64,000 nucleotides of DNA from Kordiimonadaceae bacterium (GCA_017640725.1 JAEPQB010000003.1:62001-126000); one strand, 5' to 3'. Positions 9,554 through 18,480 are shown, counted from the first letter of the stretch. The notes: a model not told the origin generated them from the letters alone. Numbers and translations are program-made.

Positions 9554-10924
9554 ATGACGGCGCGCGTTCTGGTCGTAGATGACGTTCCGCCAAACGTCAA
9601 ATTGCTAGAGGCCAAACTTACCAGCGAATATTTTGACGTTCTGACCGCTTACAGTGGCCCAGAGGCGCTTGAAGTTATCGCGCGTGAGCACCCTGATATT
9701 GTCCTTCTTGATGTCATGATGCCAGGGATGGATGGTTTTGAGGTGTGCAAGCGCATCAAAGCTGACCCAGCCACCGCGCATATCCCCGTTGTGATGGTAA
9801 CCGCACTTGATCAGCCTTCTGATCGTGTCACAGGCCTGGAGGCGGGTGCAGACGATTTTCTCACCAAACCCGTTCAGGACCTGGCGCTTTTCGCGCGGGT
9901 GCGCTCACTTGTGCGCCTCAAGGTGATGATGGACGAGCTCAGGAACCGCAAAACAACCGGTTCGCAGCTCGGTTGGGACGACGACGAGGCCATCCTGTTC
10001 GACACGACCGCCCCAACAGACGGAAATGTCCTGATTGTTGACGAGCAGGAGCGGGTGGTGGAGCGGATCGCCAAAGCGCTCGAAGGTGTAGGCGACGTTT
10101 CCTTCGTGCCGGGTGGTGAAGACGCTGCGGACCGGGCACGTGAAAAAAACTATGACCTGATTATTGTGTCGCTGACCATGCGCGATACGGATGGTTTGCG
10201 CGTGTGCTCCAAGCTCCGCTCTTTTGAAGAGACCCGCCATGTGCCCATCCTGGTGATGGTGGACGACGGCAATACAAAACTGCTGGTGCGTGCGCTTGAG
10301 ATGGGCGTGAACGACTATGTCGTGCGCCCTGTCGATAAGCTTGAGTTTCTTGCGCGGGTGAAAACCCAGCTGAAGCGCAAACGCTTTGCGGACAAGCTGT
10401 GGGAAAACTTCCATCTTTCGATGCAGCTGGCCACAACAGATGCTGTAACCGGCCTTTATAACCGGCACTATCTAACAAGCCATTTGGACACACGCATGGA
10501 CGCGGCCCAAAAGCAGGGCAAAGATCTGTCGATCCTGATGATGGATATCGACCACTTCAAAAAAGTGAATGACACTTTTGGCCATGCGGTTGGTGACAAG
10601 GTGCTCAAGGAGTTTGCTGCGCGGGTGGGCCGCAACATCCGCGGTGTTGACCTCGCCGCGCGCTACGGCGGTGAAGAATTTGTGGTGATGATGCCAGAAA
10701 CTCCGGCCGACTGGGCGCTGATGATTGGCAATCGTCTGCGGGAAGAAATCGCCAGCAAGTCTTTTGACTTCGATTTGCCTGAAGGCGAAATCAGCGTGAC
10801 CGTATCCATCGGCGTTGCCACCAGCAAAGAAGGCCAAACCCCGGCCCAACTTCTTGAAGAGGCTGACAAAGCGCTCTATGAGGCCAAGGCCGGTGGCCGT
10901 AACCAGGTTGTGGTTGCGCCTTAG
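9554..10924 (+). CDS. pleD: PleD, response regulator diguanylate cyclase
   Basis: Makes cyclic di-GMP when phosphorylated; in Caulobacter it drives the swarmer-to-stalked transition. The 456-residue product has the PleD plan: REC1 (about 1-125) with phosphoacceptor Asp53 in IVLLDVMMPGMDG, an adaptor REC2 (about 155-275), and a GGDEF domain (about 290-456). The active site is YGGEEF, and RGVD sits five residues before it, a canonical RxxD inhibitory site, so product feedback is likely. MMDIDHFKKVND supplies metal and substrate contacts. It follows divK by 6 bp. No obvious terminator was seen in the roughly 220 bp before the RTX gene. Confidence 0.96.
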   Translation: MTARVLVVDDVPPNVKLLEAKLTSEYFDVLTAYSGPEALEVIAREHPDIVLLDVMMPGMDGFEVCKRIKADPATAHIPVVMVTALDQPSDRVTGLEAGADDFLTKPVQDLALFARVRSLVRLKVMMDELRNRKTTGSQLGWDDDEAILFDTTAPTDGNVLIVDEQERVVERIAKALEGVGDVSFVPGGEDAADRAREKNYDLIIVSLTMRDTDGLRVCSKLRSFEETRHVPILVMVDDGNTKLLVRALEMGVNDYVVRPVDKLEFLARVKTQLKRKRFADKLWENFHLSMQLATTDAVTGLYNRHYLTSHLDTRMDAAQKQGKDLSILMMDIDHFKKVNDTFGHAVGDKVLKEFAARVGRNIRGVDLAARYGGEEFVVMMPETPADWALMIGNRLREEIASKSFDFDLPEGEISVTVSIGVATSKEGQTPAQLLEEADKALYEAKAGGRNQVVVAP

Positions 10925-10938
10925 CGGCCACAAGTCGG

Positions 10939-11145
10939 CTAAATCCCCAATTTATCGACAATTTTAGCGATAGAGTCGCTACTTGCAGTAAATGTGATCT
11001 GCACAAAACCCTTTTTTCCTTGAAATTCAAGGGTGTAGCGTGCAATTCTATTGTCCTGCTTTTTATGTGTTTTCAGTTTAACAATAGCTTGGTTGGGCCA
11101 AACACACGGGGGTGTGGTGCCTGAACCATGGGGGACCGGCGTCAT
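10939..11145 (-). CDS. Doubtful small antisense ORF between pleD and the RTX gene
   Basis: An open frame of 68 codons from the ATG at 11145 on the minus strand, fully inside the pleD-RTX1 spacer apart from its first two bases. Its second half (…ARYTLEFQGKKGFVQITF then TASSDSIAKIVDKLGI) reads like real protein, with alternating strand and a final helix, but there is no good ribosome binding site and I recognise no family. It could be a gene remnant, a small gene or chance. Listed because otherwise the spacer has no explanation. Confidence 0.22.
   Translation of the reverse strand: MTPVPHGSGTTPPCVWPNQAIVKLKTHKKQDNRIARYTLEFQGKKGFVQITFTASSDSIAKIVDKLGI
11018..11032. repeat. Perfect 15-bp palindrome upstream of the first RTX gene
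   Basis: CCTTGAA and TTCAAGG flank a single A. It lies about 110 bp before the RTX1 start and could be an operator, but it also falls inside the doubtful antisense ORF. No T-run follows on either strand, so it is not an intrinsic terminator. Confidence 0.3.
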
Positions 11146-14100
11146 GACCACTTCATCCGAACAATTCACTTTGGCAAATACTGAAAACGACGCATTCGAC
11201 AATGCGCCCACTGCTCAGACCGTCACACCGGGTACAATCACGTTTTCAAACCTGGGGGAACTCTCGGGAACCTTTATCTCGCCGGTTCAGGATGGAACAG
11301 CCACCAATGTGGATGGCAGTGGGCTGGACGCCACGTTTAATACCAGCGGTGGCAGTGGCGGCGTTATTCAAGCAACGGCCTCGCCTTTCCCCGGTGACGG
11401 CGGCGCCAACTCTTCCGACAACACTTTGCAGTTTCAGGTCGCCCCCGATTCCGTTGTGGATGATGTTCGCCTGACCAGCACAGACGGCACAGAATTCCAG
11501 CTGGACAGCATGGTCATCGGTGCCGTTGTTTCAAATGCGGCGACCGTCACGGTTCTTGGCTTCCGGGACGGGGTGCAAGTTGCCTCCATCACGTACAACA
11601 CCAATACCAACACAGTTGGTAACTCTGTTGATGGTAACCGCACCGTCGATTTTGACGATGACTGGAACAATATCGATGAAATTCGCATCAGCATCAGCGG
11701 CGCCGACATTGCAGGCATTTCTGTCGATGATCTGGTTGTCGCCGCTGCCGAAGGCGGCAATGACGCGCCTAAAATCGCAGGCACCCCCACAGATGTCACT
11801 GTTGTGGAAGACACAGCAAGCAATCTTGACCTCTCCTCAGTTTCACTTGTGGATACTGAAGGCGACCCCATTACGCTGACCATCACTGTGGACGCTGGCA
11901 CCTTTGGCACTCCGGCAGACGGGGCAGGCGTCGGCGCAGGCGTTACGGAAACCCTGGTGGACAGCACCACAATCACACTGGTGGGCAGCGCCGACGACAT
12001 CAACACCTATCTGGATACCGCGTCCAACATCACTTACACGGCCGCGGCGAATGTAAGCGGTGAGGATCAGGCGACAATCAGCCTCACACCAAACGATGGC
12101 ACCGAAGACGGCAACACAGACACAGTTAATGTGGACGTCACTGCCGTTAATGATGACCCCACAGCCACTGGTTTGGTTGCAGACATTACGGCCACCGAAG
12201 ACACGGCAAGCGACGTTGACTTGTCAACGCTCGATTTCACTGATGTGGATAGCGCAGGCGATGTTTCAGTTACACTCATCGTCGACGCCGGAACGCTTAC
12301 CGCGACCGGCAGCGGCGGCGTGACCGTCTCTGGTTCGGGCTCTTCTTTTCTTACCCTGACGGGCACATTCGATGAGATCGAGACCTTCCTGGATACTGCC
12401 TCCAGCGTCCAATATACCGGCGCCACTGATGCATCCGGTGAAGACGCTGCCGCACTGACAGTTACCGCCAACGACGATGACGGTTCCGGCGACGTAACGA
12501 TCGGTACAGTCAATATCGACATTACCGAAGTGAATGACGCGCCGACGGCCACTGGTTTGGTAACAGACATTACGGTCACACAGGAAACCGCCAGCAATGT
12601 CGACCTGTCGGCCACGAGCTTTGGCGACTTGGACAGTGACAGCGTCACGGTAACGCTGACCGCGAGCGCTGGCACGTTTGGTGCCCCGGCGGACGGCGCG
12701 GGTGTTGGAGCAGGTGTCACTGAGACGCTGGTCGACGCGACCACTATCACGCTTGTCGGCGCGCCGGCAGACATCAACACTTATCTGGATACCGCGTCCA
12801 ACATCACCTACACGGGCGCCAGTGGCGTCTCGGGCGAGGATGCGGCCACGATCACAGTAACGGTCAACGATGGCGGCGACACCGGCGACATCAGCGCCGG
12901 CACCATCAACCTTGACATCGAAGCGACGGTCAACACCATCATTGGCACACCGGGCCCAGACAGCCTTGTGGGCACCGACGCTGAGGACCGAATTCTTGGC
13001 TGTGAGGATAATGACACACTGATTGGCGGCTTGGGTAATGACACTCTCTTGGGTCAGGACGGCAACGACACGCTGTTTGGTGGAGCGGGCAATGACAGTC
13101 TGAATGGAGGCAATGGGACGGATAGCGCATTATATGCCGGCGCTGCCGCCGCGATTGCCTACGACGGTGCCACAAATCGCGTCACCAATGACGGTGACGG
13201 TGGTTCTGACACGCTAACCGGCATTGAAAAAATCTTTGGCTCAAACTTCGCTGATACCCTCAGTGGCGGTACAGGGTCCGACGACCTGAGTGGTCGAAGA
13301 GGCGACGATACGATCACAGGCGGTGCCGAAAGTGATACCCTCAGGGGCGGTGCAGGCAACGATGCGCTTGATGGCGGTGACGGTGGCGACCGGCTGCTGG
13401 GCGGTGACGGCAATGACATTTTCCTTGGCGGTGACGGCGGCGACACCATTACGGGCGCGAGCGGCAACGATATAGCCCAAGGTGGTGACGGCAATGACTT
13501 CTTCTTCGCGGGCGGTGACTTCACCGAGGATGATGACAAAGCATCGGGCGACGGCGGCAGTGACTTGCTTGGCGGGCGCTGCGGTGATGACCTGCTGGTC
13601 GGTGACGGCACCGACCAGTTCGGCACCTTTGTGACGACCGGTGACACAGCCGGTAACGACAGCCTGTTTGGCGGCAACGGCGACGACACCCTTTACGGCG
13701 ACCATCATGATGGCACCAACCCGGATGGCGGTGCGGCTGATGGCCAAGATGCTGTTTGGGCCGGTCTCGGCGATGACGTGCTGTGGGGCGGTGGCAATAA
13801 TGACGTTATCGGCGGCGGCAGCGGCGATGACAAAGCCTGGGGACAAAGTGGCAACGACACTATTTACGGCGGCTCCAACGGGGATGACACGCTTGATGGT
13901 GGCAGTGGCAACGACCTCATCATGGCGGGTGGTGACAACGACAGTATCCGCGGCGGCGACGGCAGAGATGTCATATTTGCCGGCAACAATAATGATCGGG
14001 TTGATGGTGGCCGTGACAGTGACGAAATTTATGGCGGTGCCGGCAACGACACAATGGTCGGCGGTCACGGCGCGGACACGCTGCGCGGCGGCAAGGGCGA

Positions 14101-14617
14101 CGACGTCGCAAATGGTGGCTCAGGCGATGACGTGCTGCGCGGCCAGAGGGGCGAAGACAACCTCACCGGTGGTACCGGCAATGACAGTCTGTTTGGCGGC
14201 CAGGATGATGACGTTCTGTTTGGTGGCGATGACAGTGACACAGTGCGCGGTGATGATGGCAGCGATACGCTGTTCGGCGGCAGTGGTGATGACTTCCTGT
14301 TTGGCGGTGCTAATGACGACATCCTACACGCTGGTGCCGGCAATGATGATCTGTCGGGCGGTGACGGTGCAGATACCTTCATGTTCGGTACTGACAACGG
14401 TAACGACACCATCACCGATTTTGACGTGATGGAAGACAGAATCAGCCTTGTCAACGCCAACTCCGATTTCTCCACGGTAGCAGAAGTTCAGGCGGCAGCG
14501 ACCGAAACGACGCAGGACAGCCAAACCGGTGTTTTAATAGACCTCGGGGGCGGTGAAAGCGTCTTCATTGTGGGTATCACTATTGCGGATCTGACCGACG
14601 AAACCGTTTTGGTATAG
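11144..14617 (+). CDS. Large RTX calcium-binding protein with cadherin-like repeats (RTX1)
   Basis: Probably a type I-secreted surface or extracellular protein. Of 1157 residues, about 1-205 form an N-terminal beta-rich domain; 214-595 hold three cadherin-like repeats of about 129 residues, each ending in a VNDxPTA-type junction; 596-1080 carry dozens of GGxGxDxLxGG nonapeptides that bind calcium; 1081-1157 form an acidic-aliphatic tail ending in TDETVLV, where RTX secretion signals usually lie. There is no N-terminal Sec signal. The frame is open to a TTG at 11051, but ATG at 11144 follows GGGGGA and is chosen. Two Cys (620, 813) are present. No type I ABC or membrane-fusion genes are nearby. 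Adhesin is likelier than enzyme, as no catalytic domain is seen. Confidence 0.9.
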   Translation: MTTSSEQFTLANTENDAFDNAPTAQTVTPGTITFSNLGELSGTFISPVQDGTATNVDGSGLDATFNTSGGSGGVIQATASPFPGDGGANSSDNTLQFQVAPDSVVDDVRLTSTDGTEFQLDSMVIGAVVSNAATVTVLGFRDGVQVASITYNTNTNTVGNSVDGNRTVDFDDDWNNIDEIRISISGADIAGISVDDLVVAAAEGGNDAPKIAGTPTDVTVVEDTASNLDLSSVSLVDTEGDPITLTITVDAGTFGTPADGAGVGAGVTETLVDSTTITLVGSADDINTYLDTASNITYTAAANVSGEDQATISLTPNDGTEDGNTDTVNVDVTAVNDDPTATGLVADITATEDTASDVDLSTLDFTDVDSAGDVSVTLIVDAGTLTATGSGGVTVSGSGSSFLTLTGTFDEIETFLDTASSVQYTGATDASGEDAAALTVTANDDDGSGDVTIGTVNIDITEVNDAPTATGLVTDITVTQETASNVDLSATSFGDLDSDSVTVTLTASAGTFGAPADGAGVGAGVTETLVDATTITLVGAPADINTYLDTASNITYTGASGVSGEDAATITVTVNDGGDTGDISAGTINLDIEATVNTIIGTPGPDSLVGTDAEDRILGCEDNDTLIGGLGNDTLLGQDGNDTLFGGAGNDSLNGGNGTDSALYAGAAAAIAYDGATNRVTNDGDGGSDTLTGIEKIFGSNFADTLSGGTGSDDLSGRRGDDTITGGAESDTLRGGAGNDALDGGDGGDRLLGGDGNDIFLGGDGGDTITGASGNDIAQGGDGNDFFFAGGDFTEDDDKASGDGGSDLLGGRCGDDLLVGDGTDQFGTFVTTGDTAGNDSLFGGNGDDTLYGDHHDGTNPDGGAADGQDAVWAGLGDDVLWGGGNNDVIGGGSGDDKAWGQSGNDTIYGGSNGDDTLDGGSGNDLIMAGGDNDSIRGGDGRDVIFAGNNNDRVDGGRDSDEIYGGAGNDTMVGGHGADTLRGGKGDDVANGGSGDDVLRGQRGEDNLTGGTGNDSLFGGQDDDVLFGGDDSDTVRGDDGSDTLFGGSGDDFLFGGANDDILHAGAGNDDLSGGDGADTFMFGTDNGNDTITDFDVMEDRISLVNANSDFSTVAEVQAAATETTQDSQTGVLIDLGGGESVFIVGITIADLTDETVLV
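11785..12930 (+). repeat. Three tandem cadherin-like coding repeats in RTX1
   Basis: Three units with a period close to 387 bp (129 codons). Units 1 and 3 are the most alike: the segment beginning GTFG.PADGAGVGAGV recurs 774 bp later (11897 and 12671), followed in both by a TITLVG…INTYLDTASNITYT segment. Unit 2 is more diverged and lacks the PADGAG loop. The pattern suggests duplication or conversion between outer units. Confidence 0.8.
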
Positions 14618-14688
14618 GGCGATCGATACATCGTTATGTTCAGTTCGTAAATTTATTAGTGTTATCAATTGTTTAAAAGGGAAATGCC

Positions 14689-14694
14689 TATAAT
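14689..14694 (+). promoter_or_regulatory. Candidate -10 element for the second RTX gene
   Basis: TATAAT, a perfect -10 match, 27 bp before the RTX2 start in an AT-rich 103-bp spacer. The best -35-like sequences (TTGTTT, TATCAA) sit at poor spacing (14 or 19 bp), so the promoter is only tentative. It would let RTX2 be expressed separately from RTX1. Confidence 0.4.
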
Positions 14695-14720
14695 CGGATA
14701 GTCATGCGGGGAGACGGAAA

Positions 14721-17273
14721 ATGGCAACAGTTAATGGTGGTGCAACCGACGACTCAATACCGGGAACCGGTGCAGATGACCTGATCAACGGCCTTGACGG
14801 TGATGATACCCTGGAAGGCCGTGCTGGTGCCGACCGGATCAACGGCAACAACGACAATGATTTTCTCTTTGGCGAAGCTGGTAACGACACACTTCGTGGT
14901 GGCGCTGGCACAGATTCACTTGTTGGCGGTGCCGATGATGATCGGCTGATCGGCGGCGCAGGCGATGACACGCTCACGGGCGGTAGTGGCGGTGATGTGT
15001 TTGTCATTGAAGCCGGGTCGTCTGACATTGTTACTGACTTTGATAGCGGCGAGGGTGATAGTCTGGACCTGACCGGCCCTGGCGTAACACTATCGTCCGC
15101 CGTTATCAGCGAATCGGGCGGAAACACTGTAATCGATATTGGTGGCGGCGAAAGCGTGACCCTGATTGGTGTGACGAACGCCGAGTTTAACGCGGAGCCC
15201 ACTGTTTCAGGTCTAACCAACCGAGGCGCGGCGGAAGACGTCACGGGCGCCCCAGATTTTTCAGGCGTCACGATCGCTGACACCGATACGCCCGGCAATA
15301 TCACAGTGACCATCACTGCCAGTGACACTGGCGCCGTGCTGGGGGCAATCGATGGCTCCAGTGTTGGTGCTGGTGTGACGGAAACCGCCAGTGGCAACAA
15401 TGTCGTTACCTTGGTGGGCACGGCGGCGGATATCACCACTTATCTCGCGAACGCGGCAGCGATCACCTACACCTCAAGCCAGGACCGGGAGACGAATGAT
15501 ACGATTTCGATCCAGGCAGACGATGGTATCAGCACGCCCATTGCTGCGAGTACGGCATCGATCATAATCACGCCGATCAATGACCTGCCAACGGCAAGTG
15601 ACAGCACAATCACCATTGATGAAGACACCAGCCATGTATTCACGGCGGCGGATTTTAATTTTGCCGATGTGGACAGCGGTGATGCGCTTGTTAGCGTGCG
15701 TATCGACACGCTTACTGTCGGCAGTGGCACGTTCGAACTGTCAGGTGTTGCTGTCAGCGCAACCGACGTTATCACGGTCGCAGACATCAACGCTGGCAAT
15801 CTGGTTTATGTTCCAGGGCCCGACGATAATGGCAATGGGCTGTTGACCTTTACCTTTTCCGTCAATGACGGCACTGGTTTTGCGGCGGCAACCTCAAGCG
15901 GTGCGGTTGATGTCAGCCCTGTGTCTGACAATGCCCGACCACGGGACCTGACGCTCGACGGTGACAGGTCGGTCGATGAGAATGATGCTGGCGCGGTGAT
16001 TGGCACCCTGTCAGCCACAGACCCTGAGGGCGACGCCATCACATTCCGTGTGTCGGGTGACGAACGCTTTGTTGTTTCGGACGGCAATACACTGCGGTTG
16101 GCAGACGGTTTTGCGTTTGATTTTGAGGCGGTAGGGGACAGAGCCGTTGTAGAAGTGGTGGCCACAGATGCAAACGGCGCCTCCGCTTCCCAAATTTTTG
16201 TGATTAACATCAATGATGTAGACGAAACCAGCGGCGGTAACGCCGGCAACAATGACGTTGACGGTGGTAACGGCGATGACACGCTGGATGGCGGCAACGG
16301 CGATGATACGGTGTCTGGCGGCAGCGGCAGCGATCGTGTGTTTGGTGGCAACGGAGACGATACCGTAGCTGGCGGCAACGGCGACGACACCATCCGAGGG
16401 GATGACGGCGATGATCGTGTGTCGGGCGGTGATGGCAACGACATCGCCTTTGCCGGCCCAGGTGACACAGGCAATGATACCGTAGAAGGCAATGACGGCA
16501 ATGACATTCTGGGCGGCGGTGCGGGCAGTGATACGTTGGTTGGCGGCAACGCAGGCACAAATGTTAATGACACAAATGCCGGGGCTTGCGGCGATGACAC
16601 CCTGTTTGGTGGGGACGATGATGATTTGATCGTTGGTGGGTCCTATAACACGCAGACTCAAACGGTGGTCAACACTGGTGGTGGCAACAACCAGCTTTGG
16701 GGCGGCGGCGGTAATGACCGCGTGTTTGGCGATGACGGCGACGACTTAATCGGCGGCGGCGTGGGCGATGACAGCCTGCAGGCAGGCGGTGGCAATGACA
16801 CCCTCTATGGAGGTCGCGCAGGCGGCGAGAGCAGTAATGACACGCTTCGGGGCGGCAACGGTGATGACCTGATTTTGGCGTCAGCTGACGACGATGTGGT
16901 GGCCGGAGATGATGGCAACGACACTTTGTTTGGCGGTGCAGGCGATGACACTGTTGACGGCGGCAACGGAGATGACATCTTGTGGGCCGGCGGAGGCAAT
17001 GATGATCTAACCGGTGGTACGGGCAGTGACATCTTCACCTTTGGTGACGTGAGCGGCAACGATACCGTGAATGATTTTACCGTCGGCGAAGATACGCTGG
17101 ACCTGCGTTTTGCCTCGACCGAATTTGCAAGTGTCGCGGAGGTGCGTGCAGCCGCAATGAACGCCGTTCAGGATAGCCAAAACGGTGTGTTCATTGACCT
17201 GGGGGACGGCGACAGTGTGTTTATTGTTGGTATTACAGTGGACGATCTGACTGAAACCACCGTCACATTGTAA
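14721..17273 (+). CDS. Second RTX calcium-binding protein with cadherin-like domains (RTX2)
   Basis: Paralogue of the upstream RTX protein, 850 residues. It opens with a short RTX block (about 1-100), continues with two cadherin-like or tandem-95-type domains (about 155-390), a cadherin domain with ATDPEGDAITFRV and VININDVDE (about 400-505), a long second RTX block (about 510-770), and a C-terminal tail. The tail is clearly homologous to that of RTX1 (shared FIVGIT, DSQ.GV.IDLG.G.SVF). No signal peptide; type I secretion is inferred. One Cys (623) occupies the same module context as Cys813 of RTX1. ATG at 14721 follows GGGGAGACGG. A strong terminator follows the stop. Confidence 0.9.
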   Translation: MATVNGGATDDSIPGTGADDLINGLDGDDTLEGRAGADRINGNNDNDFLFGEAGNDTLRGGAGTDSLVGGADDDRLIGGAGDDTLTGGSGGDVFVIEAGSSDIVTDFDSGEGDSLDLTGPGVTLSSAVISESGGNTVIDIGGGESVTLIGVTNAEFNAEPTVSGLTNRGAAEDVTGAPDFSGVTIADTDTPGNITVTITASDTGAVLGAIDGSSVGAGVTETASGNNVVTLVGTAADITTYLANAAAITYTSSQDRETNDTISIQADDGISTPIAASTASIIITPINDLPTASDSTITIDEDTSHVFTAADFNFADVDSGDALVSVRIDTLTVGSGTFELSGVAVSATDVITVADINAGNLVYVPGPDDNGNGLLTFTFSVNDGTGFAAATSSGAVDVSPVSDNARPRDLTLDGDRSVDENDAGAVIGTLSATDPEGDAITFRVSGDERFVVSDGNTLRLADGFAFDFEAVGDRAVVEVVATDANGASASQIFVININDVDETSGGNAGNNDVDGGNGDDTLDGGNGDDTVSGGSGSDRVFGGNGDDTVAGGNGDDTIRGDDGDDRVSGGDGNDIAFAGPGDTGNDTVEGNDGNDILGGGAGSDTLVGGNAGTNVNDTNAGACGDDTLFGGDDDDLIVGGSYNTQTQTVVNTGGGNNQLWGGGGNDRVFGDDGDDLIGGGVGDDSLQAGGGNDTLYGGRAGGESSNDTLRGGNGDDLILASADDDVVAGDDGNDTLFGGAGDDTVDGGNGDDILWAGGGNDDLTGGTGSDIFTFGDVSGNDTVNDFTVGEDTLDLRFASTEFASVAEVRAAAMNAVQDSQNGVFIDLGDGDSVFIVGITVDDLTETTVTL

Positions 17274-17280
17274 GCTCATA

Positions 17281-17316
17281 AAAAAACGCCGCTGCCAGTG
17301 TGGCGCGGCGTTTTTT
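17281..17316. terminator. Bidirectional intrinsic terminator between RTX2 and rpmG
   Basis: A perfect 12-bp inverted repeat, six A residues then CGCCGC paired with GCGGCG then six T residues (17281-17292 with 17305-17316), loop of 12. The A and T arms give a U-tract on both strands, so it can end RTX2 from the left and rpmG from the right. Confidence 0.9.
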
Positions 17317-17337
17317 AGATCAATAAGGATCAACCAA

Positions 17338-17505
17338 TTATTTAATTTTGGCTTCCTTGAACTCTACGTGCTTGCGGACAACCGGGTCATACTTGCGCTT
17401 GACCATCTTCTCGGTCAATGTCCGCGGATTCTTTTTGGTCACGTAGTAGTAGCCAGTGTCCGCTGTGCTCACCAGCTTGATCTTGATGCTGGACGGCTTT
17501 GCCAT
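17338..17505 (-). CDS. rpmG: 50S ribosomal protein L33 (bL33)
   Basis: A 55-residue protein, [18 protein letters not shown] at the start, then [20 protein letters not shown], ending in [10 protein letters not shown]. This is the full bL33 sequence pattern. It has no cysteine, so it is the zinc-independent (C-minus) form. ATG at 17505 has GGAG at 17514-17517, eight bases upstream. rpmG is commonly found beside pleD in Alphaproteobacteria; here it is convergent to the RTX pair and separated from pleD by 6.4 kb. Confidence 0.97.
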   Translation of the reverse strand: MAKPSSIKIKLVSTADTGYYYVTKKNPRTLTEKMVKRKYDPVVRKHVEFKEAKIK

Positions 17506-17566
17506 CTTATTCACTCCAAGAGAAAACAGTTATCCTGACCACCCTTTGTGGTCACGCTGAGCGCGC

Positions 17567-17594
17567 AAAATACCCATCAAGACGGTTAAGTCAA
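17567..17594 (-). promoter_or_regulatory. Candidate sigma-70 promoter of rpmG
   Basis: On the minus strand, TTGACT (17594-17589) and TATTTT (17572-17567) are separated by 16 bp. Transcription would start about 55 bases before the rpmG ATG. The rest of the 219-bp spacer is AT-rich with poly-T runs and no gene seen. Confidence 0.5.
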
Positions 17595-17724
17595 GCGGAG
17601 TCTGAAAAAACCCGTATTTTTTCGTTTTTTTCATCAAAAACATGCTTTTGCTAACAAACGCGTAACCATTTGTGTGGCATGAGAGAATTACTTCAAAGTG
17701 TACGGATAGTAGGGTGTAGCCGAT

Positions 17725-18480
17725 ATGATGCAGCAAGACATAATGGAAGAACTCAGAACCGAAGCGATTGATTCCGCCGAGGACCGTCTGAAAAACCTGC
17801 AGGAAGTCGTTCAGGACTTCGCCAATGGCTACATCAAGTCTGCTGATGCGCTGGCGACCGTTCGCCTTGAGGCCCATTCACTGAAAAGCGTTGCGGCTTC
17901 GTTTGAAATGAAGGCACTGAAGGTGATGTGTCACCGGTTTGAAGACTATTTCTTCAACGTAAAAGACATGACGCCTGAAATCAGCAAAGACATCCAGTTC
18001 TATGCGGACCGCATGGCGGAATGCCTTGAAGGCTTTGTAAACGGCAAGGAAATTGATGTTTCCGAAGTTGTGCGCAAACTACCAAACAAAGCTGGCTTCG
18101 AAGTTTCTGACATCACAGTCGCGGACATTGAAGTGATGCTTGTAATGGCACCAGGCACCGCCACCAAAATCGTTACGCGCGAGTTGATGGAATGCGGTTA
18201 TCGCATGGTGAATGTTGCAACAACCATGGATGCGTTTCAGCTTATTCCGGTGATGAAACCGGATGCGGTGATTATTTCGCGGGTGATGCCCGAGCTTTCC
18301 GGCATTGATCTCGCTTGTGCTTTGAAAGCAATGCCGGTGACCAAAGACCTGCCTGTTGCACTGCTCGCAACTGATAGCGGGTCGCTCAAAAACCTGCCAG
18401 ACAGCGTACCCGTGCTTCGTAAAGGTGCTAACTTCGCCGATGACGTTGCAGACGTATTCGTGCAGCTTGGCATTCTTTAA
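17725..18480 (+). CDS. HPt protein fused to a degenerate receiver domain
   Basis: A 251-residue protein with two signalling modules. Residues about 5-115 form a helical histidine phosphotransfer domain with EAHSLKSVAASFEM; His51 is the presumed phospho-site. Residues about 133-251 have the receiver fold pattern (VMLVMAPGTATKIVTRELM, AVIISRVMPELSG, LPVALLATDS), but the acidic pair is replaced by MAPG (141-144) and the phosphoacceptor Asp by Ser185, so this half should not be phosphorylated. A role as a phosphorelay shuttle with a docking or sensing pseudo-receiver is inferred. It is not linked to a histidine kinase here. Start could be either of two adjacent ATGs (17725/17728). It converges with a CheY-like gene. 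Confidence 0.85.
   Translation: MMQQDIMEELRTEAIDSAEDRLKNLQEVVQDFANGYIKSADALATVRLEAHSLKSVAASFEMKALKVMCHRFEDYFFNVKDMTPEISKDIQFYADRMAECLEGFVNGKEIDVSEVVRKLPNKAGFEVSDITVADIEVMLVMAPGTATKIVTRELMECGYRMVNVATTMDAFQLIPVMKPDAVIISRVMPELSGIDLACALKAMPVTKDLPVALLATDSGSLKNLPDSVPVLRKGANFADDVADVFVQLGIL

Noticed and set aside
11434-14475. Long minus-strand open frames through RTX1
   Set aside because: Antisense to Gly/Asp-rich repeats; their Ser/Pro/Val-rich low-complexity products mirror the repeats. No ribosome binding sites.
15806-16661. Minus-strand frames of 264 and 216 codons through RTX2
   Set aside because: Same effect of repetitive coding sequence; products are low complexity.
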